From assembly GCA_001839685.1 (NCBI GenBank), contig MLAK01000590.1, positions 35,915-96,303 on the forward strand: DNA of 60,389 nt. The letters run 5' to 3'. Of the stretch, positions 26,801 through 37,300 are shown one piece after another. The DNA comes from Tritrichomonas foetus. Taxonomy: Eukaryota > Parabasalia > Tritrichomonadida > Tritrichomonadidae. Below the pieces are notes generated by a model. That model saw only the letters and a program-made list of their open reading frames with translations. It ran no database searches and was not told the origin of the DNA. Position 1 is the stretch's first letter, and each line of letters opens with the position of its first letter. The position numbers were made by a program, and so were the translations under genes.

Positions 26801-28276
26801 AATTTGATGTGATTCAATTTTAGCTTGGAAATAAGATAAAATTGAAAGTCGTGCATAATTAATTGCATTAATTTTTCTTTGGGAGATACTATCTAAACTG
26901 TTATAAATTATATTATATAACCAATAAAACTCTTGCTCATTAGATATTTTTTCAATATTGTAAAAATCCGATTTTGATTGAATTGATTTTTTAATAAGGG
27001 AATTTATGATCGAGAAATAATAAATATTTGATTTTGCAAAATAAAAAGATAAATCCACACTTGTACATCTTGATGAAATGATCAAAAACTCAACAAATGC
27101 AATTGGTCGTATTTGAATACTGGAAAATAGATGATCAATTTCTTCTTCTTTATTGGAAATATTATTAAAAATTAGTTTAATATAGTTTTCTCTCAAATAT
27201 AATATTTTTTGATAATCATCAGAAAAAGAAAATAAATTTATTGAATCATCAAAAAGCGGAGATAATATTATAAATGAATAATCATCAAATTTTGGTAATT
27301 TATCATTAAGAATATCTAATAAAATAGAAATTATTTCTAATGAATATGTTGATGAATGTTCAAAGGTGGATTCTAATGTGAATTCTGGTGAATGATTAAG
27401 ATTTACAGATGATGAAGAAAAAATTGCATTTATCAAAGAAATTTTAAAAAAATCAAATTTTTCAGATAGAAGTCTTAGAAAATCAATTTGTGAACGAATA
27501 CTTTTTGAAACTAATGTAAATGGTATTGAATTAGGAACAAATAAAACTGTCCTTTTCCCATGATAATTTTCTTTCATATTAAATAGAAAATCATTTTTCC
27601 TAAACTTTTCAATATTTGATGATAAGTTTGTTTCTTGAATTAAAAAACGAACATTATTAGGAAATGTAGGAAATTCAATAATGTCATCAGAAGGAATATA
27701 CGTTTCTAAATGAGGCAATTCAATCATTTCATTGTTTATGGAATTTAATAATTGAAATTGTTTCTTTTCATTTTTTAGAAGAAAAATTAATGATTTTATA
27801 AGTTTTTGTGCAATAATTGTAATTTCGGCTTCATTTGAATTTTTAACTAATAATGTGATAAAGTCTTTAGTGAAATATTCGAAATTGAGGAAATACTCGT
27901 CATTGATAAAATAGCTATCATTTATTTTGTTCCATCCACATTTGAAAAATAAATCATCAACGTAATCAGATTCGAGTTTGAAAAAGTCAATAAAAACAGC
28001 TTTACTTACATTAATAGCTAAACTTTTGGATTTTGACCAACTTACACCAAACTTTAAAACAAAATCGGGTTTAATTTTGGAAATTTCCAAAATATTCCAG
28101 ATTGCGTTATTGAAATCCATAGGATTTATTGGTGATATTAATATCGGCGCCATAATGATATCAACAAATTCCGAAATTTGAATAAAATCTTTTTCCCAAC
28201 AAGGACAAGGAAGGAGCTCAACCTTGTTCAAAAAAATGCATTGATCTGTTAGATTTTTCTCAATTTCATTATTCAT
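20819..28276 (-). CDS. Giant BEACH-domain protein (LamG-like, PH-BEACH, BEACH, WD-like)
   Basis: This is a 2485-residue protein starting at the ATG at 28276. The N-terminal ~750 residues and ~1000-1700 are helical and unassigned, as in other BEACH proteins. A concanavalin-A/LamG-like domain lies at about 775-960 (INEDVTFSFWIYIKN, IDRWQFFTVSFKI). A PH-BEACH-like segment at about 1750-1880 precedes the BEACH domain (~1890-2160). The BEACH domain is marked by MLLNIHCGRSFNDSSIYPVM-PWI, SLPIGAIGEKRF, the PFTSQHLKMHDGKFDHANRQ region, DFRELIPEFFF and PNWAETPFDFI. The C-terminal ~300 residues look like weak WD40 repeats. BEACH proteins (LYST/neurobeachin/WDR81 class) control lysosome-related organelles and vesicle fission or fusion. 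The gene is very AT-rich (many Asn, Ile, Lys, Phe codons). It is divergent from the LRR gene. Confidence 0.9.
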   Translation of the reverse strand: MNNEIEKNLTDQCIFLNKVELLPCPCWEKDFIQISEFVDIIMAPILISPINPMDFNNAIWNILEISKIKPDFVLKFGVSWSKSKSLAINVSKAVFIDFFKLESDYVDDLFFKCGWNKINDSYFINDEYFLNFEYFTKDFITLLVKNSNEAEITIIAQKLIKSLIFLLKNEKKQFQLLNSINNEMIELPHLETYIPSDDIIEFPTFPNNVRFLIQETNLSSNIEKFRKNDFLFNMKENYHGKRTVLFVPNSIPFTLVSKSIRSQIDFLRLLSEKFDFFKISLINAIFSSSSVNLNHSPEFTLESTFEHSSTYSLEIISILLDILNDKLPKFDDYSFIILSPLFDDSINLFSFSDDYQKILYLRENYIKLIFNNISNKEEEIDHLFSSIQIRPIAFVEFLIISSRCTSVDLSFYFAKSNIYYFSIINSLIKKSIQSKSDFYNIEKISNEQEFYWLYNIIYNSLDSISQRKINAINYARLSILSYFQAKIESHQIIDKNALILLISNLFELPIQKYVFYLFSNLGIEAIKNDILCIFPKIFLKTPKNFACILIGNNLIDFMINNINLFHVYVSQACHWITLIKNNYTSLSIMQKLVLNLISLLLSSVHYQKNTNKEMDELEHVCLKYFACKINDLLLMKLLSLAAGKPIQIVSLKFSIVNARAIKIIILVYFEERIFDFLNELCKDSLKNCFQFSKYGIDNLLLDFLYENRNNLHVDLHLYKSILNVIISVTSHISSMKTTLKFISLFSPINTNHCPHYLPLFYDALNQISLRSHKYPSVSIPLSKNSLLYITNVSSSIINEDVTFSFWIYIKNVQSNLKCLFSVDDEKGKKLVVYIKETDIIVNIHDNGSAWSGKSTESLLIDRWQFFTVSFKIHQKTGFIIVSLMINRNEANKFLFSSTGFSENKSIKIIIGGNKYNPNVKFNKNEILSSNIILGPIGFYPSLNESNFIVLKESNPNIPPFEAFFYSVPVKVDDLVTFIFYKKNFGISKGINGYFEPIHFQQNASLINIILDQNKVDYLIPLFALDSIKFDNDYKNDISFFQLSINILINIFPRKESAQNSFANSRGFDMIYYLLIKSKIKINFCLYKRFIALYEILIDAKCQKQLLNDILFSIELWIKCKDFHRILRNWQKVLLPQHYDVLLSKYSIMSLLTILRVYLWIDPIEENIINVERNFDIDHVKLCRNILFQIIYKSNNFCEVDIEGLISHSISCPDTQQVCDLIDFSNELIYNNSLSFSIDFDTILPMHFLIFSNNSQIIQKTIIFFIKLHLLNAIKKISLANHIELICMHLPNIDNKEEFLEKKLLSLFCPEILPLCLLIALQSKKDYCMEKVCRFLSIKQSPTFTSTESWYFWPIVSLFLYENVYNLIVHFLALCPCNDWSTIYTTINIVSKVLCCSNYEPIHLFLLDIATQLINHYEKRKAEIFFRIVAHFLFIKQTYIYDQAKCDDFHSLEINDIYQKFRKLDNVTANEHYGVRIDKKGLFLDSDLALVAVNLYEKYPITEFEEFVILICAYHLEFDAVPIEKLKSLSITNSNALAVYDSRAISLGCKRLTNDSIYDVILGNKLFIEEFDKNHVDYFYDLNSNKALEYVQNHLKSSENNFRMHILEKFMNLANNLIRKLIDTDEMTISSFSKIWKSFWQNSLNEGIPWHYQSSSFYSQGKAKNNDVKEKHNIFGASRVHYKRDNTYCYAFCPFKLIKNEKFISYRNKSKIKAFLGVEKDENVPLKTELNLERFNSSSVIKKRNSIESSDKQPEFDENHLYAKDIPEIVIYETNKCQLIRINKKSFVPFYVTKDKISIGKENIKMDEISHVFLRSIRHQQTAIEIFVENGNSYLLNFVTLNKQNLTSLSITQLLFPFIKKQQNIQISSNSIFFESKLFTKKWVNREISNFEYLMLLNIHCGRSFNDSSIYPVMPWIISDYDSYNLDLLNKNSFRDLSLPIGAIGEKRFEQLDLSYKRANKNDIAFLYSSWLICPLTLYLWLVRLEPFTSQHLKMHDGKFDHANRQFSSMKIAYKLCTTSANDFRELIPEFFFNPDILVNHNKFNIGKEDDGNVKLPNWAETPFDFIYKHRKALECEKVSLKLNKWIDLVFGCNQRSYEAKNVYCNEIYSDIWDSINEKNPKNENHINTILDLVGQIPQPLFNIPHPIRQAKHLNNHLRKEWLSFETKLFNNKNIKLSFIHKNTNKEYYIFAIENLEYKVTQYQIKQKKVIFKENFQITEKQHNTKQFTPDGFVLTSLNEFSIFLNNKTQRYTLQNCPISKIYKVASSNLYVAASDNNTNIYIFKKRITNNPFCSFSILKGSVKHVAISDVFQLCVCGSKYSFLILISLNSKEIVKYIHFEKQIDQNENDSPKKILNKHFEKPTLILITPSWGFILVCSSIVINTSKQYFVRVYSVNGDFIRKAQLNKKVRFWVSWKTKDGFDNLLISDKHNVYFSEAYYIAFNKPILSFSETIVGIDYLQEIEKAVVILDTCRTIVLDLLMNELK

Positions 28277-28716
28277 TAAATTTTGGAAAGGATTTTAAAA
28301 ATATTTTATGGCAGCTGCTGTGTATTCATATATTTTCAATTTCATTTGACATGTGTCAGTTTTCGATTTAATGACCATTTATACTATGAATTAATATCAA
28401 GTCATAAATGGTCATGCAAATGGCATTAAGAGTCATTTAAGTGGAAGCGAATTTATCATTGAATGTGAATGTCTGGGTCTTTGTAAACTTGCTAAAAATG
28501 AGAAAAAACAACAAAAGTCTTTCACTGAATTACTTGAAAATAAAATGTGCTTGAGAATCAATGATTTGTGAAGTAAAAAATTTATTGAATACCTCTCTTT
28601 TAATTTTGTCATTTTCTATCTCAGAAAAATCACTTATCAATATGGAATTTTGACCTTAGAAATCAATTCACCTTCTATTTTTTGAAACATCACATTTCTG
28701 ATTTCACACCCAAAGA
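28277..28716. other. Divergent intergenic region, BEACH gene and LRR gene
   Basis: This 440-base AT-rich spacer must hold both promoters. It has a short complementary pair built around ATGACCATTTA (28369-28380) and AAATGGTCAT (28407-28416). Neither AAAAAGTT nor TTATCGGTA was found close to either ATG. Confidence 0.5.
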
Positions 28717-30114
28717 ATGTTTTTTTCTGATAAAAAAACAGTCCCTTTGCTTTTCTCATGGTGTGTAGAATCTTTGGTTGTTCCTGCAGACGTCACCGAA
28801 ATTAGCATTGACTCATTAAGATATGAATATAGCCGAAGGCTTAAAGAAATCTTGTTTGAAAATGATTCAAAATTGGAAAAAATCTCAATGAAAGCTTTGA
28901 AAAGCACAAAAATCAAATCAATCGATTTGCCTCCTACTGTCAAAATAATTGAAGATGATGCGTTTCCTGAAACTTTAGAACAAATCACATTCAATGGAAA
29001 AATACACAAAATCGGGTATCATTGCTTTAATTGGACAAAAATCAAGAAAATTCATATTGATTTTGATGATTCGACGGACTTCATAGATTCCAGCATTTTT
29101 GGATATTGCCCAGAATTAGAAGAAATCACCACAAACAAAAAATTAAAAATGCATGATTTACATGATTTCCCAAAGTTACAGTTTTTAACAATTTTGGGTT
29201 TTGAAAACCTAGAAAATATTAATTTTAGCTACACAAAGAATTTACAAATTACATTAATATCAAATGGTGGTGTTCACGACTATGTTTTACATGATTTCAA
29301 CAAAGTTTATTTTTATTCAAGAAAATTGGCAATTATACCAGTAATTCCAGATCATATTCATTTTATCACAAACTCCGCATTTGAATTTTGCAAATTTAAA
29401 GTTTTAGATTTGACTGGAATCGGAATTGAAGAAATAGAAGAAGCCGCATTCAAATCTTCCGCAATCGAAAAAATTTTATTACCTAAAAAATTACATTATC
29501 TTGGAAAATACGCTTTTTATGGTTGTTTAAACTTAAATGAAGTTGTTTTTTCATACTCGAATTCTTTGCTAAAAATCGAAGATTCTACATTTGAACATTG
29601 TTCATCTTTGACCAAAATTGAAATTCCATCAAGCATAAAAACAATTGGAATAAGAGCATTTGCATTTTGCACTAAATTAACAAATGTTGTATTTCAAGAA
29701 TTTAGTAAACTTGAATATATCCAAAAAAATTCATTTCAAGATTCTGGAATAGAATCTTTAATTCTTCCTTCATCACTGAAAGAAATAGCTTCAAATGCTT
29801 TTTTGAACTGCACTCATATTAAATTAATTTCCATAAATTCAAAAATAGCACCCAGTTGGATGAATAATTTAATTGCTCAATGTATAACTTTTCCTGAAGA
29901 TATAAATGAAAAAAATATTACGATTCCAGAAAAGTGCAATTATGTGAAGGAATTGGATTATGGAAAGATTAATTATATTGAAATGTTAACAGATGATCTA
30001 AATGAGCTTGATAAAGATTTAAGTTGTTATGCTTATTCCGACGAAGAAAAATATTATGATGAAATTCCATCTAAACGAGTTGATATTGTAGAATCAATAA
30101 ATTCTGATGAAGAA
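28717..30114 (+). CDS. BspA-like leucine-rich-repeat protein, 5' part (up to the assembly gap)
   Basis: The frame starts at the ATG at 28717 and is intact up to the run of Ns at 30115. It contains about fourteen TpLRR/BspA-type repeats of roughly 23 residues with the pattern L-xx-I-xx-P-xx-(V/I)-xx-I-xxx-A-F-xx-C-xx-L. Examples are IKSIDLPPTVKIIEDDAF and LTKIEIPSSIKTIGIRAFAF. After the repeats comes an acidic tract (YSDEEKYYDEIPSKRVDIV) that is repeated on the other side of the gap. No signal peptide is obvious. BspA-like proteins form one of the largest families in trichomonads and many are thought to act at the surface or in adhesion. Together with 30177-31337 and 31354-37728 this is one gene of about 3000 codons. 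Confidence 0.88.
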
Positions 30115-30176
30115 NNNNNNNNNNNNNNNNNNNNNNNNNNNNNNNNNNNNNNNNNNNNNNNNNNNNNNNNNNNNNN
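30115..30176. other. Assembly gap (62 Ns) inside a tandem repeat of the LRR gene
   Basis: Sixty-two Ns separate two copies of the same ~57-base sequence coding DEIPSKRVDIVESINSDEE. The frames before (last codon ends at 30114) and after (codon starts at 30177) agree only if the true gap is a multiple of three; 62 is not. The gap size is therefore nominal, and an unknown number of repeat units is missing. Confidence 0.95.
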
Positions 30177-31337
30177 GAAGAAGTATATTGTGATGAAATT
30201 CCATCTAAACGAGTTGATATTGTAGAATCAATAAATTCTGATGAAGAATATTACGAAAAGTCTAATTATTTGCATAAGCAAGCCAATAATATTGTAGAAG
30301 TCAGTCGTAGATTTAGGACATACAAGCCTTCAAAGAAAAACACAATAAACAAAAATCGCGATTCTAAACCAAAATATTCAGGGTTTAGAATTAACAAGTT
30401 AATTCTTCCTAAAAATGTAAATACTTTACGATTGACAAAGTTAAAACAATTAACTGAAATTGACTTATCCAATACTACATCTCTTTCTCAAATTCGTTTA
30501 TCTAACACCAAAATTGAGTCTATTACTATTCCAGATTCTGTAAAACTCCTTGAAGATGGATGCTTTGAAAATTGTTTCCAATTAACAACTGTCACCTTTT
30601 CAGACAAAAGTCAATGCCATACTTTTGGAAAGAAAGCATTTTATAAATGTGGAATAACTTCAATCGAATTACCAAAATCTCTAAAGTTAATTGGTAGTTT
30701 TTGCTTCCATGAATGTAATCAATTAAATATGATCGATTTGAGCAAATGTCATGCTAAATTATCTCAGAATTCAATTTCCTCATGTCCAAGCTTGACAACT
30801 CTAAAAATCAATAAATCTATTTCTTTTGCTGAGTCTTCAATTAGTGATTGTGAAAATATTACAACGATCGAAGGAAGTCCAATATTTAATCAAACAGGTC
30901 TTTTAATAGATCAAAAATCGATTTATTATTGCAATAAAAATACAAAGTCTGTTACAATTCCAAGGAATATTACACTAATACCACAAAAATGTTTTAATTT
31001 TCAAAATTTCCGGAAAATAACTTTTGAAAACGGTTCAGATTGTATGGTTATAGGAGAAAATGCTTTTTCATCCTCGTCTGTTAAAAAAATAACCATTCCA
31101 GATAAAACCAATATCATTCAAAATTATGCTTTTGGAAATTGTACAAAATTGAAAAGTGTTATACTTTCAAACAATTTAACTCGCTTTGGAATCTTTTCTT
31201 TTTCTCTTACAAATATTTCTTCAATTGAAATCCCAAAATCTGTAGAGAAAATACCCATAGGATGCTTTTATGGTTGTAATAATTTGAAAACAGTAATATT
31301 TAGCAAGGATAATAGTATCAAAAAAAATTGGTTTTAA
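30177..31337 (+). CDS. BspA-like LRR protein, middle part
   Basis: This is the continuation after the gap, in frame from GAAGAAGTATATTGTGATG. It begins with the second copy of the acidic repeat, then a basic linker, then about ten further BspA-type repeats, for example IESITIPDSVKLLEDGCF and IEIPKSVEKIPIGCFYGC. The frame ends at a TAA at 31335-31337. That is directly after an eight-A run (31319-31326), and shortening the run by one base continues the repeat pattern (SIKKIGFKAFANCMSLESIN). The stop is therefore probably an indel artefact or a recent mutation, not a real C-terminus. There is no ATG at the start because this is an internal segment. Confidence 0.8.
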   Translation, partial: EEVYCDEIPSKRVDIVESINSDEEYYEKSNYLHKQANNIVEVSRRFRTYKPSKKNTINKNRDSKPKYSGFRINKLILPKNVNTLRLTKLKQLTEIDLSNTTSLSQIRLSNTKIESITIPDSVKLLEDGCFENCFQLTTVTFSDKSQCHTFGKKAFYKCGITSIELPKSLKLIGSFCFHECNQLNMIDLSKCHAKLSQNSISSCPSLTTLKINKSISFAESSISDCENITTIEGSPIFNQTGLLIDQKSIYYCNKNTKSVTIPRNITLIPQKCFNFQNFRKITFENGSDCMVIGENAFSSSSVKKITIPDKTNIIQNYAFGNCTKLKSVILSNNLTRFGIFSFSLTNISSIEIPKSVEKIPIGCFYGCNNLKTVIFSKDNSIKKNWF

Positions 31338-31353
31338 AGCATTCGCAAATTGT

Positions 31354-34300
31354 ATGTCTCTTGAATCAATTAATATTCCTTATTCACCTAAAGTTGAAAT
31401 TGAAAGCATGGCATTTTATAATTGTAAAAATCTTACAAAATTTGATCATATTGAAAAATATGAGTTCATATTAGCTAATTACTCTCGTGATGCATTTCTT
31501 AACACCAAAATCGAAAGTTTTAAACTTTCAATTAATGATTACTTTTGTTTCTCTGGACTAAAATCTCTTAAACATGTTTATTTTCATATCCCCGTTCAAG
31601 ACGAGAAATATATTGGAATTCCAAATCTTGCCTTTAGTGGAACTGGTATTGAAACAATTGATCTCAGTGGATTTTATTTTATTGGTGATTATGCTTTTCA
31701 GGACTGCCACGAATTAAAATCAGTGGTAATAAAAGGCCAAGATCAATTTTATTTCATTGGAAACTCTGCATTTCTAAATTGCACATCACTTGAAACTTTC
31801 GAAGTACCATGTATCTTTCACATTGGAAATTCATGCTTCGAAAACTGTGCATCATTTAATTCACCACTTAGCACAATGAACCTAAATTATATAGGAAAAT
31901 ATGCTTTTCGAAACTCTGGAGTAAAATCTTTATCAGGTAATATTAAATACATTGGGAAAAGTGCCTTTCAAGACTGCAAGAGTCTCCAATCATTTGAAAA
32001 TTCACAAAATGGAAATTATGATTCAGATTGTTTTATGAATTCATCAATCGAATCATTTTTGTCATCAAACAGTAATTTTGGAAGTTCTTGCTTTGAAAAT
32101 TGTCAACTTCTCAAAAAGTTTACCATTGAAGAAAATCTGAAAGAACATTGGATTGATAATAATGTTTATACTTTTTATCAAATTTTTCAAAAGAAAATTC
32201 AGAGAAGAGAACGTTATTATCAAAGTAATCCATCTTTTGGAATAAAGATGTTCCAAAATAGTGGAATTGCAGAAATTGAAATTCCATCTGATCTTTGTGA
32301 AGTACCTTCATACTGTTTTTATGGCTGCAAAAAATTGCAAAAGGTGATTTTTAAGTCTGATTATAATATTGGCTCTAACATTCATGAAATAAATTCCTAT
32401 GCTTTCGCATATTCTGGTCTTAAATCTATTGTTTTCCCAGAAAGGCTTTGTTCCATAAGGGACCATGCATTTTATAACACACTAAACCTTAAAAATACTA
32501 CATTTGATGAATCAATAATTGAATTCATTGGAACCAATGCTTTTGGATTCTCAGGAATTGAATCAGTCAGATTTCCAACCACAATCAAAGAGATATCTAG
32601 TGGTGCATTTTCATACTGTAATAATCTCCGGATTGTTACATTCGAACTCAATAAATGCACTATCAAAATAGGAGATCATGCTTTTATGCAGTGTAAAAAT
32701 CTCGCCACCTTTGAATGTGATAATATGGTAGGTATCAATATTGATAAGTCTGATCCAAACTATTCTTTTGTTGGATGCTCGAATTTAAAGACGCTTAATA
32801 TTAAAAACAATTTGTATCAAAGTGATGATAATAAAATTATTGATGGAATTACATATAATAAAAATATGAGTAAAATGCTTTTGATGTCATCTCAAATCCC
32901 AAATCATCTTAGATTCCCAAGACAATTTATAAAAATGCCTAAACATGCATTTGCTTTTACTTTACTAACCGAAGTCATCTTCGAAAAATCTACAAACATA
33001 ACACATTTACCGAATTATGCTTTTTATAGTACTCTTATTCGAAAATTTGTCCTTCCTGACACCGTCAAAAGTATTGGCTGTAGTTGCTTTGAAGATTGTA
33101 AAGATTTGAAGACATTTGTAATTAGTCAAGAATCAAATCTGACCAGCCTTGGCAATTATTGCTTTATGAATACCGCTATAAAAGCTATTTACATACCACA
33201 AAATGTTCAAAAGATTCCTCCTTATTGTTTTGCAAAATGTAACAATTTAAAATCATTTTCATTGAGTAACTACCATAAAACCAATGTAATCTGCGAATAT
33301 GCATTCTTCAAATCTGGAATTGAAGCTCTTAAATTACCCAAAAAACTAATAATTGAAAATGATGCATTTAGTTACTGTAAACTTAAAACATTGTTTTTAG
33401 AGAATTCACAAGAAATTAATACATGCTCTTTTAGCAATAATCCATTAGAGTCTGTATATATTAAATTTAATTCTAAATTTTTTAAGGAAGAGCAATATAA
33501 AATAGATGATTTATCAAACAAATTTTCATCAGAATTATCACTTTGCACAAACCATCAACATCGATTTTTAAAACCACATGATTCCAGTTTATGTTCTTTA
33601 ATTGACAAACTTCGTAATTTTTTCAATGCATTCCTTGGCTGTCAAAACATGAAGTCATTTATGCTTGTTTTTCATTATCAAGGGACTATTGCAATCTCTC
33701 CTAAAGAGTATCATAATGATAATGAACAAATTAATAACGGTTGCTCGCCTTCTAATATCGATAAAATGATTGACAGTATTTTGAATCATCTGGTTGAAAC
33801 ACGAAAAAGACAACTTAAATATATTCCATTTGAAAAGGTATCAGATAATAACAAATTTGATCCAAGATCATTTTCCCATAATTATCATCATAGATTCAAT
33901 GGCAATGAATTCATGTTCTCCCAATTATTTGAAATAACAATACCAAAACAGATTACAAAACTTAATGATAAACTATTTTATGGATGTACAAACCTAACGA
34001 AAATTAATTTTGAAACTCATTCTACACTGCATGTAATTGGTGAATATTGCTTCGTTGGTACCAAAATAGAATCAATTATTTTACCAAACTGGTGTCATGA
34101 ACTTCGAAAAGGATGTTTCAAAGATGTGAGTTCATTGGAACACATTGAATGTAATGAAATTCATCTTTTAGATGATGAAGCTTTATCAGGTACAAGTATT
34201 AATTCATTCATTTTTAACAATCTCAATTTTCTTGGTAATTCTGTTTTTAGAGAGTGTAAATGTCTTACTTCAATTAAACATGTAAATTGCAACTACCAAG

Positions 34301-37300
34301 AAATTGGAATGAATTGTTTTGAAAACACTAATATCAAACAATTTAAATTGCCTCCAACAGTATCAATCATTCGTAAAAATGCATTTTGTGGCTGTTCACA
34401 CCTGAAAAAATTTAACATTCCTCATAGCTCATCTTTATTATATATCGAAGGCATGGCATTTACTGATACAGCAATTAAATCATTAAATATACCTAATACC
34501 ATTGCATTTATCGATCAATCTGCATTCGTCAAAACGCCGAATTTGACCAGCATTTTCGCTAACAATGAAATTGATAATCCCGAATATGAAATTGATAGTA
34601 AAACGGGAGCAGTTTATTATTTACCATTATTTGAGAGAGTAAAAATAAAAATTCCAAAAAGGGTTCCTTATAATTCAAAATATAACAAGAATGGTGAAAA
34701 GAACGATAAGTATGATTACTTGACAGTATATGAGGAAAAATGTGATGATGAATACCCTCAGGAAGTTATTGTTTATGATACTCATTGTTCATATTCGAAT
34801 CCACGATCATGCAGAAACAGATTTTCTTCGAAGTATCCTCAAAAATATCATAAGAAACATGCTAAGAAGGCAGTGAAATCCGACACAATTAAAAAAATTT
34901 ATCAACATCTCAAGAAAATTCTTTTGCTTGTTCCTAGAAACATACAGAAATTTGATGTACCCAAAGATGTAAACGAAATCGGATCTTCTGCCTTTTCTGG
35001 TTCTATTCAAAAAGTTAAATTTATAGAACCATCAATCACCACCATTTTACATAAAGATAGTTTTGCTTGCTCGAATTTAGAACAAATAGAATTACCAAAT
35101 TCTATAAAACTCATTGGTGAAAGTTGTTTTAATGGATGCCAAGAATTACGAAAAGTTTTATTTCATGGTAATTTTCTAGAATTACGCGAAATTCCTCAGT
35201 TTTGTTTTTCTTTTTGCACATCATTAGAATCAATTAATTTGCCTATATCAATAAGAAAAATTGGTTCATGCGCTTTTAACTGTTGCTTCAATTTACGCAA
35301 TGTGAATTTGAGTCAACTTTTGCTCCTTGAAGAAGTCAACAGTTCAGCCTTCATGCAGACTTCACTTGAAGAAATCTTATTCCCACCAAAAATCAAGAAA
35401 ATTGATAAATGCTCATTCAGTGAAATTAGAACTCTTCACTTAGTTGATTTTACTAAAACTATTGTCAATTTATGTAATGACCCTAGACATGAGATTTTCT
35501 CTTCTCGAAATCATCACATCGTAAATTATTATTTTGCTCAATTGAAGTCTTTACCAAAATATAGAAATAATTATATAAGCTATCTCAAACATCATCCAAA
35601 AAACGCTTGTTTTGATTATTTTTATACAAGAAATCATTTTAATTATCTCACTTTCATTGATAAATTTGAATGTGCTGATGTTGATACTTTCACTACGATC
35701 ATAGAAGAAGAAAAAGCACGGAAAAAAGAATCTATTGAAGAAGAAGAATATGTAGTTTGTGAAGCTCAATCTGATTCTTATAACGATGAATATATCAGTT
35801 ATAGTAGAAGACCAACGCGTGCAACCCAAATAAAATCTGTTAAATTTGAGAATTGTTCATTTAAGAATTATTATAAGAAATTAAATGAAATAAATTATAT
35901 TGATGAATTTTCATTTGCTGGAAGTTTTGCAAACATTGTTAGATTGAATGAAAATATCATAGCAACCGAATTCTTTAAACATTTCGGTAAAATCGATTTA
36001 TTAGAAAAACCAAATGTGAAATTTGAATTAAAACTTCAAACTAATCACTATAACAATGTTTTATTCACAAGTAAATTCCGTATTCGTAACTATGAGATTG
36101 TAAATAGTTCACAATGTGATATAATGACCAACCAACCAATTAATGAAATTGTTTTACCTGAATCTCTGAAGCCAATTCCATATACAAATTCTCAATTTTT
36201 ATTCCCATTACATTTCCATGGATGCCAACAATTAACAACTGTAAATTTCCATCCAGAATTGAAATTAGAAAATATTCCACCATACTGCTTCGCATTCACA
36301 AATATTGAAACAATTACTTTCCCTCGATTTTTGAAAACAATTGATTACAATGCATTTCTTTATTGCACAAATCTTAAAATGATGACTTTTACTTACTTAG
36401 AAACATCTGAAACAGAGAATCTAAATAAATTAACAATTAAAAATTCATTTTCTGGAAGTGGAGTTGAAATTCTAGATTTAAGAGGCTATTCAGTCATTAA
36501 TATTGAAGAGAGTTCATTTTCTGGCTGTAAAAATCTTAAAAAAGTTATTTTTGGAGAAAAAACACAAATTCAAACAATTAAAAAGTATTCATTTGCATAT
36601 TCAGGCCTTGAAAGTTTTGATTTCCCAGAGTCTGTCGAAAAAATCGATGAAGGTGCATTTGATGGTTGCAAATTATTAGAAACCGTAAACTTTAATCAAA
36701 ACTTGAATAAAATTGGTCAATTTGCATTTCGTTTTACAAAAATTAATAATGTATTCATTCCTAAATCTGTTATTGAAATCGGAAAAGGTGCTTTTTCGAA
36801 TTGTCTTAGTTTAATTAAAGCTGATTTCGAAACTCACAGAAAGTTACAAATAAAAATACAGAAAGGAGCATTTGAATATAGCTCGATTTCATCACTAAAT
36901 ATACCATTGGCTAATTATTTCCATTTGCCAAACCTTAAAGAAGTGAAATTCAATGAAAATCTCCTTAAAAAATCACAGAGATTTGATCAAATAACGCATG
37001 AAAATGGATGTATTACTAAAAAGAAGAAATTAATTTTCATACCAACTGATATAATAGAATTAGAAATTCCTGCAATTGTTTCAAAATGGAAGCCAAATAT
37101 CTTCGCTAATTGTAAGAAACTTGAAATAATTAGATTTGATAAAAATTCACAAATACAGGTATTACATCCTATTCATTCATCAACTTTGAAGTTTATTGAA
37201 ATTCCAGCTTCTGTATCAATAATCTGTGATTGTGCTTTCTTAGGCTGTAATTCATTACTTTCATTTTCTATTTTAACTGATGAGAAAATTGAAGGAAAAT

